In this document: piece by piece, positions 46,706 to 57,315 of the stretch
How positions within the stretch are numbered: the stretch's first letter is position 1
Layout of the letters: every line of letters begins with the position of its first letter
The notes under the pieces: generated by a model
Database searches by the model: none
Told to the model about the DNA's origin: nothing
Seen by the model: the letters and a program-made list of their open reading frames with translations, nothing else
NCBI GenBank assembly: GCA_025618425.1
Contig: CM046837.1
Span: 23,425,488 to 23,489,487, forward strand
Direction of reading: 5' to 3'
Origin: Heliocidaris tuberculata
Taxonomy: Eukaryota; Echinodermata; Echinoidea; Camarodonta; Echinometridae
Length of the DNA: 64,000 nucleotides
Made by a program: the position numbers and the translations under genes

Positions 46706-47640
46706 TTTTAAAATATGTAGTAACTTTCTTTTTTCGAAATTAAAAGCAAAATGTACAGAAAAAAAAAGGTATTCAAACACTTTCTTGTGATTGTTGTGTT
46801 GCAAACATTTAATTTGTAAAGAGGCATCTGTACCTGAATTCTTGAATACTAGCTGCCCTACTTCTTTACAAGCTCGAAATTCTAAATTTCCATGCATTAT
46901 ATTGCTTATAACTTTATGCTGTATTGATGCATAGGAAAAAGAAATTTGCCGTTTGTATCCAAAGTCCTTGGATCTTTGATTGCAATATAAAGCTAGTTCA
47001 GTCTTGTTTCTTCAAGGGCGAGACCTCATTACAGAAATAGGAAGAGATAAAGATAGATCAAATGACGGTCCACGGACAAAAAATATGTCGTATCATGTAT
47101 TGTTCTTCTTTACCTTGATGTATAATAACCTGCAGATGATACCAGCCTACATATTAAATTGCAACATGCCTTCAAAATGAAAGAGTTTGGGCATGGATGT
47201 AGCAAAAACCTTCAGATATATCATCAAGAAACAACATGCGAATGATAGAGGTAGGATGCACCTTGCACTAGCTTGCGACTATTGATTTTGAAAATGTTCG
47301 ACATTGACATTTTGCTCTTCCCTATTGTGTGCGGATGGGAGAGACAGCGTGACATTCAACATGATATGATATCTGGACTGCTTTTCTTTGCAATCGACAT
47401 CTCCCGGTGAAATTGCAATTTTTGTTCGACCCTGCTGGAGACAGACCTTTTTTTCTTCGTCTTCTTCTCTTTTTCTTTTTCTTCTTCTCTTTTTCTTTTT
47501 GTCATTTTATTTTCATAAATAAGGGGAATATCGAAATGTACTTAATTCCTCCAGCCCATATTCGACCCACCTCGAATAACATTATCAACAAACTTATCAG
47601 AGGGAAACTCAGGTATTTAAATGGATACTATAAAAAGAAA
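46706..47640. other. No gene seen
   Basis: This is unique AT-rich sequence with a TTTTTCTTTTTCTTC tract at about 47448-47505. Confidence 0.4.
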
Positions 47641-47935
47641 GAAAGAAGTAGAAAGCAAGGAGAGAGAGAGAGAGAGAGGGGGGGAGGCTACTGGAATAGC
47701 CCCAATTTGCCTTTAAATAGCCCAAAATTTTCATTCCTGGGGACAATTTGGTTGTGTTCCAATTTGCGAAAGAGACCCCACATAAAAAACTTGTATTTTA
47801 GAATTATAGAGAGTGATGTGTAGACAGAGACAGAGAGAGAAAGAGAGAAAGAGAGGGGGGGGGGGGGAAGGTAAGAGATAAGGAGAGATAGAATGATTAG
47901 AGAGAGAGAGAGAGAGTGAGAGATCTTTTATAAAA
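47641..47935. repeat. Purine-rich tracts
   Basis: (GA)n with G runs lies at 47655-47687 and 47822-47925. The sequence between is unique. Confidence 0.85.
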
Positions 47936-48224
47936 ATTACAAGTATGAAGATATGACCCTGCACTAAATGCCAAAATTTCTGATGACAATGAGCGATGAA
48001 AGGCTATAGGAAAGGAAGGTTATTTACTATGGAGAATTTAGGTCGCCCAAGGTCCGCCGCAGTGTGTTCAATGCCTTGTACTTTTCGGTTCACAAAAGAA
48101 TCACTGAAACACAGCTCCGCACGGACAATGATTCAAGCATTTTCTGTCACTGCGCAATTAGTTTACTCTCGGTAATTTCAGGAGATAGTGATAGTGCGGT
48201 AGAAGGAAGGTCAGAAATAGATAG
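47936..48224. other. Short unique stretch
   Basis: CpG-bearing GGTCGCCCAAGGTCCGCCGC is at 48040-48059. No gene is visible. Confidence 0.3.
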
Positions 48225-48500
48225 TAGTGAAAGAGAGAGAGAGAGAGGGGGAGGGGAGAGAGACAGAGGGGGAGGGAGAGAGAGACAGAGAAGAGCACAG
48301 GAGAGAGAGGGGGGAGGGAGGAGGATGGGGGATGGAGAAAGAAAGAAAGAAGAAAGCAGAAAAGAGAAGAGAGAAAAAAATAGAAGATAGTAAATGTACA
48401 AGTGGGTTGAGAAGGGGGAATAGAATTTGTAAGATAGAATTAAAAGTTAGAAGGAAAGTGAATAGGAAAGAAAGATAATGAGAGAGAGAGAGCAGGAAGG
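48225..48500. repeat. Purine-rich (GA)n/(GGA)n tract
   Basis: About 270 bases are almost wholly A and G. Basic low-complexity frames on the + strand are artefacts. Confidence 0.9.
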
Positions 48501-49702
48501 TTGATGAAGGGGAGGTTAAAAAAGAATTTGATGTGAATTATTCAGAAATCATGTTCTGGAATGAATATTTAAACAATTAAATTGTATTTACTGTCTGTCT
48601 ACTGTCTGTTAACTCGGTAGACAGAAAACAGCTCAAAAAATCTCAGGGGAAATGGGTAAATGCTTAGCTGAACACATCAGTGGAATACTAGTACTTCAGA
48701 GAGAACCAGGTAAAAAGATAGGATGATAAAACTAAAACAAAATAATAGAACTGATATACCACAACAGAAGGATACACAAAGAAAAAAAACTGGAGAATAA
48801 CTGAAGTTCGAAATCAGGTAATTTTAGTAATGGCCAAGGCATCGGACAATGACTTCAGAAATGGAAGGAGTTCCCTGAAATGATCAAACAAATTGATCAC
48901 TCTCAAACAGAGAGGAAGATGAGAGGAAGGAGGAGATATAGAGAGATGAGGGATGGATGGGAGGATGGAGAGATGGAAGGAAGAATGGAAGGGTGGAAAG
49001 AAGATTGGAAGCCTAAGGGAATAGAAATGCTCCAAGACATCTATAGATTGATATCAAACTAGTCAGATTCAAGGTTGTTTTCTTCAACTATATTGATCTT
49101 CAAAATAGTCAGAGACTTTACAGAACTTTCAAAGAAGTAAGAAAGATTTGTTCCTCTAAAAAAAAAAAAGTGTATTTCTTTCCGGGGGTGAAAGAAACTT
49201 GACCTTGAGGCCCTCATATTATGTGCATGCCTATTTTATGTATATATATTCTTCCTTATTTACACCATTTATGAATTAGCCTCTTTTGTATAATTCAATA
49301 CGCTCTATGTTTGCCTGCCTCGCATGGCCTTCGAGGCAACGTCCTTGACGGTTATAAAGTCTGGGAGTACACAGACGTGGGCTCAGATAATACATACATT
49401 TGTATTTTGCCTGCGCAGAAATTTAATTTAGCGATGGCCTTCAAACGGATGAATGTCTCCTTTTATTTAAAGAATAGAGAGAGAGAAAAAAGGATGAGAT
49501 CGACGGAGAGAGGATGACAAAACAAGAATGGATGTATTTATGGCTTGTAGTTAGGCTACCGAGATGGAGAAATAGCGGTGGGTGAGTGCATCTCACGTTT
49601 TATGACTGATAAACCTGATCTTGGTTAAATAGAGGACAATTAGGAAGGCAGATTGGTGCAAGTAGGAAGCATCAGGGTGCGCAGAAAATGTAAGAAGTTT
49701 GC
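48501..49702. other. No gene seen; GA-rich patch
   Basis: A GGAGGA/GATGGAAGG-rich patch lies at 48905-49015. Bases 49315-49480 are more complex and CpG-bearing. No recognisable coding sequence was found. Confidence 0.4.
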
Positions 49703-49773
49703 AGGTGAGAGCCAGTTGGGCGTTACCTGATATCCTCTAATGCAGAGTCAACGTCCTTCTGCTTTTCAGGAAG
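49703..49773. repeat. GCCAGAAGGGC foldback, copy
   Basis: The left arm GTGAGAGCCAGTTGGGCGTT faces the right arm GTCAACGTCCTTCTGCTTTT. Confidence 0.6.
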
Positions 49774-49983
49774 CAAATTGTGGGTTTTATATTTTGAACA
49801 AAGCTTCCTTGTGCATACTATTTTTCCTTTTTTTTCAGTTTTCTATTTTTCAATACTATGATTAAATGAAAAATATAGACATACTTGTTATTTAGTTAAT
49901 TTTGTGATATTTACGTCTTGACCGTGGGATGTAAAACTTGTATGACTTCAAAAAGGGAAATCCCCTCTCAATGCCCTTACACT
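49774..49983. other. No gene seen
   Basis: This is AT-rich unique sequence. Confidence 0.35.
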
Positions 49984-50412
49984 AGGCGCTTTCACACCTA
50001 TCAGGAAAAATACCCGTAAATTACGAGAACTTGTTCAGGATACCCGATAATTATTTCGCTTTCACACCTGAACCAGACTCTTCGAGGAAAGTTCTCGAAG
50101 TTATGAGCATGCGCAGTACGGTTTATTTTGCAGACGAGGCGCGTGCTTTCAAATTCACTGCTTTTGCACTGCTGCGAGAGATGGCCATAATAGCTAGTTC
50201 TCGTAATTTGCTTTCACACTGCAAATATCCCCGCGACCTTGGAGAAAGTACGCGTAGTTTTGAGAAAGTACCTACTAAATTCCGGGTATTTTCTTGCGGG
50301 GATATTACGAGTACTTTCGTTTCACACTGGCAAAATACCTGGTATTTTCTGATCGAATACCGATCAGAAAATACCAGGTATTTTTCCTGATCGGGTAGGT
50401 GTGAAAGCGCCT
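49984..50412. mobile_element. Inverted-repeat element (GGCGCTTTCACACC ends)
   Basis: It opens AGGCGCTTTCACACCTATCA and closes with the complement TAGGTGTGAAAGCGCCT. Both ends continue into CAGGAAAAATACC and its complement. The flanks allow either a TA or an ACT duplication, so the family is uncertain. TTTCACAC recurs inside at about 50060, 50212 and 50320. The 119-codon frame is a by-product. Confidence 0.75.
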
Positions 50413-51424
50413 ACTGATGAAGAAAGCAGACATAGGGGTATATACACCTATGTCTGCTATCTTTTGCTATTATCTTTTGCTCAGGAATACCTTGATAATT
50501 CAAGGGATCAACAGTAGCTGTAAGACATTTGCTGATGGTGCTGTTATATTACTTTTGTTTTTGATGCCTACTTCCAGTACGGGCGTGCATTGTGAGTTTT
50601 CCAATTGATCAGCTGATGTACCTTTGTAAAAAAAAACGGGCCTAAAATGCTACTAAAAAGTGACTTAAACATTGATTTAAATCATACAAAAATGGTTTTG
50701 TGGGAAATGGGGTTCCGTATCAAGACAACTATGTGCTGGTCGGAGGAAAATAAGAGTAAGACTGTATCATGTCGCAGGTAGCCATGGCTGTCAAGCTCTT
50801 CTCTTCATTTACAGTGGCATGTTACTCCTCTCTCTCTCTGTTCAGAACTTGCGAATTGTGGGACAGTAATTTTCTAAGAAATTTTTTCTCAGAACTGTCT
50901 ATCATGATCCATGAATGATAAAAAGTATCGTCAAAACTTGATGAATAGTTTGTGTAGCTGAAGAAAGTAAGTGATCGTGCATAGATAGAATGTACTTTCA
51001 GCGAAAAGACCGAAAGTGGACAACACAACGGAAAGCTGGACCCACTGCTCCCGCAGTGTGCATCAACCAATCAGAAGCAAGCATTTGTTGACGCTCTCTA
51101 GCAGCTAAATAGATGTATCAATTGTCAGTCCCTCACATTGTAAGGAAGCCATACTCTCATTATAATTTCTGTATTCATGTAGGACCACTGCAAAGCCTAA
51201 AGAGAAATGAGAAAAAGAATGTTCTCTTAACCACTGCACCTGAACAATCTTCACAACAGTATTGTGTATGTTCGCAGTGAATGAAAGAGCAAAAACTTCA
51301 ATTTTTGTTCTATCTGAACCCCAGCCCCTCCCCCCCCCCCCCCCATCCCCTGCCCCCTTTCGAAAAATTAACAGGGGATTGCACTGCATATGCTCTGGCG
51401 ACAATTGCCACTGTGGTCAGTTTG
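50413..51424. other. No gene seen
   Basis: This is unique sequence with a C-run at about 51330-51343. No motif was recognised in its short frames. Confidence 0.4.
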
Positions 51425-51540
51425 TATTAAACTCTGGACCCAGCAATATGTGGTTAACCCTGGCCCTGAACCTAAGCCTAACCCTAAACTCAATTGCAGC
51501 CCAAGCCCCGAACCTCTGTCTTTTGATAAAATAAGCCTGA
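51425..51540 (-). repeat. TTAGGG-bearing dispersed element
   Basis: On the + strand CTCTGGACCCAGCAATATG is followed by AACCTAAGCCTAACCCTAAA and TTTTGATAAAATAAGCCTG. The complement matches the order of words at 20427. It ends directly at the foldback at 51541. Confidence 0.65.
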
Positions 51541-51634
51541 AACATATCGTCTGTTGAGAGCCAGAAGGGCGTTATAAACTCAGTGCTAAAGTATATGAGT
51601 TAACACCCTTCTGGCTCCAAAGAGACGATATGTT
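51541..51634. repeat. GCCAGAAGGGC foldback, best copy (94-bp hairpin)
   Basis: Outer arms AACATATCGTCT (51541-51552) and AGACGATATGTT (51623-51634) are perfectly complementary. After a small asymmetric bulge, GAGCCAGAAGGGCGTTA pairs with TAACACCCTTCTGGCTC with one mismatch, leaving a short loop. This copy defines the full length of the family: about 94 bp, with an outer ATATCGTCT block missing from many copies. Confidence 0.85.
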
Positions 51635-51889
51635 AGTTCGCCGGGTTGTATGACACCTGCTCCTGCATCGATAAGCCAGTTCATAATTACAATCTGCGGA
51701 TGTGCAGGTAAAGGTCATTTGTACCAAGTACAATTGACCTTTATCTGCTATCATTTTGTGCGCACCATGCATGATGCGCGCATCGGTATAATTTCAGTGT
51801 TTTGACAAGTAGTGCATCCACCAAAACAAACGCGTGTGTGTGCATACAAACTGGGGTCACTTGTACCATGTACTAATTACAAACTGCAT
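51635..51889. other. No gene seen
   Basis: CACCTGCTCCTGCATCGATA at 51656 resembles the start of the TTAGGG-bearing element but lacks its body. GGTCATTTGTACCAAGTAC is inverted at about 51714-51742. Confidence 0.35.
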
Positions 51890-52080
51890 ACCTGCCAACT
51901 GTCCGTATTTAACAGGGACAGTCCCCATTTTTAGTCAAAGAAAGAGCCATCTCTACCACTGTGTCCCTATTCTTGCGAAAATCTGTCTGTAGTAAGGCAT
52001 AGGAAACTCAGAAATGTCCCTATTTTCAGGCTCTGCCTTGTCATTTGTCCCTATTTCTTGGGTTTCAGGGTTGGGTAGGT
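51890..52080. mobile_element. Short inverted-repeat element (GTCCCTATTT words)
   Basis: ACCTGCCAACTGTCC on the left and the right-end complement ACCTACCCAACCCTG are related. AGGGACAGTCCCCATTTTT, TGTCCCTATT (three times) and ATTTAACAGGGAC recur within 190 bp. Confidence 0.5.
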
Positions 52081-52136
52081 CTGGAACTGGCTTATTTGCT
52101 CTATAATGTCAATTTCAATTGTCAATACCCAAATTC

Positions 52137-52256
52137 CTAACTTCAACTCTGGACCCAACAGTATACTACCTAACCCTAACCCCAAAGCTAACATAAAACC
52201 CGATGGCAACCCTAACCCTGAACTTTTGACGAAATAAAGCCTGATGCAAATGTCGA
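52137..52256 (-). repeat. TTAGGG-bearing dispersed element
   Basis: CTCTGGACCCAACAGTATAC, CTAACCCTAACCCCAAAGC and TTTTGACGAAATAAAGCCTG appear in the same order as in the 51425 copy. Confidence 0.65.
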
Positions 52257-53220
52257 AACACTTTCAGCTCACCTTGCTGGGAATGGAATGCCTGATTGCC
52301 ATTTCAGCCTCTTCACAAAATGCAAAAAATATGGTCAAACTGAAAATAAAGAGTTTTCTAATGCATCCGTCTCGAATAAATGCTTTTTTTTTTCTTTGTA
52401 AAAACCTTTTTTAGTCTTAAAGCAGAGATCTTTCGACCTTGCAGGATTGAAAAAGTTCTTTATGATCTTTTAAAGAAATTGTTACCAGTGTAAGAAATGA
52501 ATAAAGTAATATGAAATGATTGATCACAATAGTGTATTCATAATGTTAAGTGCAATGTTTCGGAGTACAACCGTGAAGAGGCCTACTTATGGTCGTAGCA
52601 TGTTCAAGGGCAGTTGCCTTTTATCACATCTTTTTATCTCTAATTAAGGCAGTCGCCAATTTGGTAATGCATTATTATTTTTATTGTTTTTTGGCTTGCT
52701 CCATTTCTCCTCGTTCCTCGGTTTAATTCATTAGCTGAGCTGCAGTTCGCTGATGAATAGAATGTATTTGTTTTCGTCTCTAGAAGTCATGTGTCCCTTT
52801 TCTTTCTTCTTTTTGAGTTAGATGTGTGTTTCTCTCTCTGTCTCGATTTGTCTCTTTGCCACTGTCTCCGGCAAGGTCGTCCAGGCTTTCCAAAAATTGT
52901 AAGTGGCTCAGGTACAATCATAAAAACGTATCGCCTATCAAGATGGGCTGACATTGATGTTCCTTTTTGCCATAATTGATTCTTTGGGAAACAGATACAA
53001 TAAGGTATTGAAATTGTCTTGAGAGGAAATATATTTTTCAAAATTCATTGATTCAATGATTCTCTGAAGACTGGTATACAACTGTTAACTGTTTAAATCA
53101 AAATTACAAATTCTGCTGTATTTATCAATTCTTTTATTGAAACATCAATCTATTTGCCTTTGAGACTGCATGGAAAAGGCGGTGACCATCTCATATTCTC
53201 TCTTGGTTATACATTATGAT
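52257..53220. other. No gene seen
   Basis: This is AT-rich. TTCGACCTTGCAGG is at 52433 and GCAAGGTCGTCCAGGC at 52871. An 84-codon - strand frame has no recognisable motif. Confidence 0.4.
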
Positions 53221-53309
53221 GCGTCATCTGTTGAGAGCCAGAAGGGCGTCTTCTCTGCGTTAAAGGAGATCAGTTAACGCCCTTTTGGCTCCAAACAGAC
53301 GACATGCTG
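53221..53309. repeat. GCCAGAAGGGC foldback, long copy
   Basis: The left arm GCGTCATCTGTTGAGAGCCA, followed by GAAGGGCGT, faces the right arm GTTAACGCCCTTTTGGCTCC, followed by AAACAGACGACATGC. The outer GTCGTCTGTT block is retained, as at 51541. Confidence 0.8.
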
Positions 53310-53349
53310 TATTGCTCAATAGTCAATATCCTAGACTTGCCAACCTTTA

Positions 53350-53480
53350 AACTTCAACCCTAGACCAAAAACTAATCCTAACCCTAACCCTAACCCTAAC
53401 CCCAAACCTAGAATCCCATCTCAACCCTATACCTACACTTTAATATAGCTTTGACTTAATAAATCCAGGAGCAATTGGTT
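53350..53480 (-). repeat. TTAGGG-bearing dispersed element with longest telomere-like run
   Basis: Four CCTAACCC words occur in succession at about 53375-53401, flanked by ACTTCAACCCTAGACC and AATAAATCCAGGAGCAATTG, the family ends. Confidence 0.65.
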
Positions 53481-53799
53481 GGTGAAGCAAATGTTTGGAA
53501 GCACCACTTCTTTATATTGGATTATATTGGATTTGACTACTTTTTTGCATTGTAGCTAGCTGAGCTGAACTTCTTTCCGATGAACTTTTATTTGGTTAAC
53601 TTTTCCCCATCCTGTCTTGTGCTTAATGATATCTGCATGTTAATCACCTGCTATTGTTCTCTTAATTATTCCCATGTTCCCTAATTTTCGTGCCTTCTTT
53701 TGCCATCTGAGACTTTATGTAAGCTCATTATCCAAACACTGTCATACAAGTTAATTGGCCTTTTAAATGTGAAGAGTTCATATGATTTTGAGCTCCTCT

Positions 53800-54908
53800 C
53801 TGTCTCTCACTCTCTCTCTCTCTCTCTTATTTGTCCTGTTCTCTGTTTCTGTTTTTCTTTATTTATATTTCCCTTTCTTTCTCTCTCTGTTTTATCTATT
53901 GCTATGTCTCTCTATTTCATCTCTCTCTGTCCCTTTCTCTTTATTGCTATGTCTCTCTATTTCATCTCTCTCTGTCCCTTTCTCTTTATTGCTATGTCTC
54001 TCTATTCCATCTCTCTCTGTCCCTTTCTCTTTATTGCTATGTCTCTCTATTCCATCTCTCTCTGTCCCTTTCTCTTTATTGCTATGTCTCTCTATTCCAT
54101 CTCTCTCTCTCTGTCCCTTTCTCTTTATTGCTATGTCTCTCTATTCCATCTCTCTCTCTCTCTGTCCCTTTCTCTTTATTGCTATGTCTCTCTATTCCAT
54201 CTCTCTCTGTCCCTTTCTCTTTATTGCTATGTCTCTCTATTCCATCTCTCTCTGTCCCTTTCTCTTTATTGCTATGTCTCTCTATTCCATCTCTCTCTGT
54301 TCCTTTCTCTTTATTGCTATGTCTCTCTATTCCATCTCTCTCTGTCCCTTTCTCTTTATTGCTATGTCTCTCTATTCCATCTCTCTCTGTCCCTTTCTCT
54401 TTATTGCTATGTCTCTCTATTCCATCTCTCTCTGTCCCTTTCTCTTTATTGCTATGTCTCTCTATTCCATCTCTCTCTGTCCCTTTCTCTTTATTGTTAT
54501 GTCTCTCTATTCCATCTCTCTCTCTCTGTCCCTTTCTCTTTATTGCTATGTCTCTCTATTCCATCTCTCTCTGTCCCTTTCTCTTTATTGCTATGTCTCT
54601 CTATTTCATCTCTCTCTGTCCCTTTCTCTTTATTGCTATGTCTCTCTATTCCATCTCTCTCTGTCCCTTTCTCTTTATTGCTATGTCTCTCTATTCCATC
54701 TCTCTCTCTCTGTCCCTTTCTCTTTATTGCTGTCTCTCTATTCCATCTCTCTCTCTGTCCCTTTCTCTTTATTGCTATGTCTCTCTATTCCATCTCTCTC
54801 TGTCCCTTTCTCTTTATTGCTATGTCTCTCTATTCCATCTCTCTCTGTCCCTTTCTCTATATCTCTGTTTCTCTGTGTCAGTGTCTGTTTTACTCTGACC
54901 CCTCTCCC

Positions 54909-54959
<51 letters not shown>

Positions 54960-55319
54960 CTCTTTATTATCTTTGTCTTTTTTTTGTTTTGTTTTTTTCT
55001 CTCTCTTGATTTTCTATATTTCTTTATTTGCATGTCTCTGCCTCTGTTCCCCTATGTCTCTAATCTCTTCTTTATTCACTTGCTGTTTTCTTTAAGTCTT
55101 CCCCCTCTCTCTCTGTCTCTCTCTCCCTCTCTCTTTAATTTTGTCTATCTTTGCCTATGTCTTTGTTTCTCTCTTTCATTTTCTCTGTTTCATTCTTTAT
55201 TTGCTTACGTCTTTGCCTGTTTCTCTGTCTCGATATCTCTCTAGCTTTTTTTCTCTCTCTGCTTCCATGTCTGTCTTTCTCTCTTTGTTTTTCACTCTGT
55301 CTCCATGTCTGTATGTGTT

Positions 55320-55367
<48 letters not shown>

Positions 55368-55430
55368 TCTCTCCCCCCCCACCTCTCTCCCCCTCTCTCT
55401 GTGTCTCTCTTTTTCTGACTCCTTCCCATG
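53800..55430. repeat. 1.6-kb pyrimidine-rich region
   Basis: Almost the entire + strand here is C and T. It contains the 45-bp minisatellite (53896-54862) and plain (CT)n tracts at 54902-54960 and 55318-55375. Long frames of 105 to 514 codons are artefacts of low complexity. Confidence 0.9.
53896..54862. repeat. 45-bp minisatellite, about 21 copies
   Basis: The unit includes TATTGCTATGTCTCTCTATT, then CCATCTCTCTCTGTCCCTTT and CTCTT. GCTATG starts at 53901, 53946, 53991, 54036, 54081, 54130, 54181, 54226 and onward to 54819. Units with extra CTCT pairs run 47-51 bp and one unit lacks ATG. Because 45 is divisible by three and the unit has no stop in any + frame, all three forward frames stay open. 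Confidence 0.95.
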
Positions 55431-55439
55431 TTATGCCAG

Positions 55440-56257
55440 CTATGTCCTTGGATGGTTTAATTAAATGACTTCCTTTTCATATGTCAAGTATGCCTGTTTA
55501 ACATTACAGCATTGCTAAATATCATTTGAGCCCACTCATTTTGTCCTAAATAGTTAAAGGTTATATATATATTGCTATCCCCATCGTTTTTGTGTCATCC
55601 AAACTCCAATTTGAGTACTCTGATTTTGTTTTTGCATGACCCTTTGCTTTATAAAAAAATCATGCTTTCTAACAACAACAAAAATGAATACAAATATTAT
55701 TTTATACATCATGTCCATTCCTATGGCCTGGCAGCCATGCTGATTATTTTTTTTATTGAATTACATTTGACACAACACTGCATTTTTCATTTTTGAAGTT
55801 TCATGCTGCGAAAGTTTCTGGTTTAGCAATATGAATGATACTTGATTATAAGTCACAGAATTGATGTAATTGGTTACAAAAATTGAACCACACTTGCTAT
55901 CATCACAGGTTTCATCACAAGGTCGAAATTTGGGCTAAATTTATCTCTTCTGTCAGGATAAACCTTTTCTGTGTAGAAGCTATACATTGAGAATAATTTG
56001 ATAAAAATGGTTGTACATTACATTGGTTTTTGCTGCATTGGCTTTAAATATGCACTAAATCAAATTAGGGAATTGTGCATGGCGACATCATGATTAATGA
56101 AATATGACGATACATTGACTCCTCTAAGAAGAGTTTAAAAGGGCAGTGCGTCATGGAACATTAACGTTTATCAAGCAGTCCTGATCATGATCATGTCATA
56201 ATTACTATATAATCAGCCATAAATCTCCTTATATGCAATGTGAAAGAAATTCTCCAC
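55440..56257. other. No gene seen
   Basis: This is AT-rich unique sequence. ACAAGGTCGAAATTTGGGC lies at 55918. Confidence 0.4.
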
Positions 56258-56543
56258 TCCCCCCCCCCTCCCCCTCTCTCTCTCTCCCTCCCTCTCTCTC
56301 CCCTTCCCTCTCATTCCCTTCCCTCTCATTCCCCTACAACATTAGTATTCGATGCAAGGTAAATTTGCTTTGTGTTTCTAAATCATTTCCACTCATGTGG
56401 CAGTCGTGAATGCTGAAAATATTCTTTTATTTTAATGGTGTTTTGTAATATTATCATTACTTTATAATAAGATTACATGAAGAGCGATTATATACATATA
56501 TATATCTAGGTTGTTAAGATATTGTAGCTACAACACCCACCCC

Positions 56544-56577
<34 letters not shown>
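56258..56577. repeat. C-rich and (CT)n tracts
   Basis: CT/CCCT sequence lies at 56258-56335 and (CT)n at 56543-56577, with AT-rich unique sequence between. Confidence 0.85.
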
Positions 56578-56578
<1 letters not shown>

Positions 56579-56786
56579 GCCAAAAGTTCACATCAAACAG
56601 TATATTAATCTGAAAGGGGTAATATAATATAATATAATATAATATAATATAATATAACTCATCTTATATTTCCATATTCCATTCTATTATCCTGTGCCTT
56701 GTAATAGCAGCATTTCTTGGAAATTTGATCAGGCTGAAAATTCACATCAAACAGTGTATTAATCTGAAAGGGGTAATATAATATAT

Positions 56787-57304
56787 TATATACCTCATAC
56801 TTAAATTCTTGTTCACTGATTGGTCAAAACTATATCACATGACACAGCGCATCTCGATCTATCATTGCGTCAGAGGGTTTTGGCGTTCTATCAATTGACC
56901 TAAGGTCAAATGATAGAAGGCCAAAACCCTGTGATAGAACGCGTAACCCCTCCGCGACTTTTGCACACACGTGCGTACACAAAATTTGGTTCAGGTTTTA
57001 AGAGCGCTTTCGCGAGTTGCTAGGCTACGTGACTGCGTTCAATATACGCGCAGCGCGTAAGAATTCAACATGGCGAGTGACTTAGCAACTGAATCAATAA
57101 AAAGGATGAGGTATATAAAACAAATATGGACTGCTCTGTAATCGGATGGTGGTGGAAATTATCGCTCCCTCGGTGGTGTTCATACCGGCCCTTCTATCAC
57201 CCCCTCGGCTTCGCCTCGGGGATGATAGAAGGGCCGGTATGAACACCACCTTGGGAGTGATAATTTCCACCATCATCCTCATGAGCAGTCAATATTTGTA
57301 TCCT
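56787..57304. mobile_element. Insertion carrying two hairpins
   Basis: The left edge TATATACCTCATACTT is inverted at 57102-57117 (AAGGATGAGGTATATA), so a first inverted-repeat unit spans about 56781-57117. A second foldback (57105-57315) follows. CpG-bearing sequence between includes ACACGTGCG and TATACGCGCAGCGCG. No protein frame of note was found. Confidence 0.6.
56874..56930. repeat. 57-bp hairpin
   Basis: AGGGTTTTGGC pairs with GCCAAAACCCT, and TTCTATCAATTGACC pairs with GGTCAAATGATAGAA with one mismatch. The loop is three bases (TAA). Confidence 0.85.
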
Positions 57305-57315
57305 ATAACTCCTCT
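57105..57315. mobile_element. 211-bp foldback with perfect 28-bp inner arms
   Basis: Bases 57172-57199 are perfectly complementary to 57223-57250 (GGTGGTGTTCATACCGG opening). The 23-base loop is itself self-complementary (CCCC...GGCTTCGCC...GGGG). Outside the core, GTGGAAATTATC and its complement, then ACAAATAT and GACTGCTC, keep the arms paired for about 90 bases per side with mismatches and a small insertion. Overlapping frames on both strands are mirror images. Confidence 0.85.

Noticed and set aside
53375..53401. True telomere or chromosome end
   Set aside because: Only four CCTAACCC words occur, within a dispersed element that has copies elsewhere in the window.
53700..55244. Open frames of 514, 437 and 355 codons
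   Set aside because: They are translations of a 45-bp pyrimidine minisatellite with no stops in any + frame. The peptides are low-complexity and no real domain is visible.
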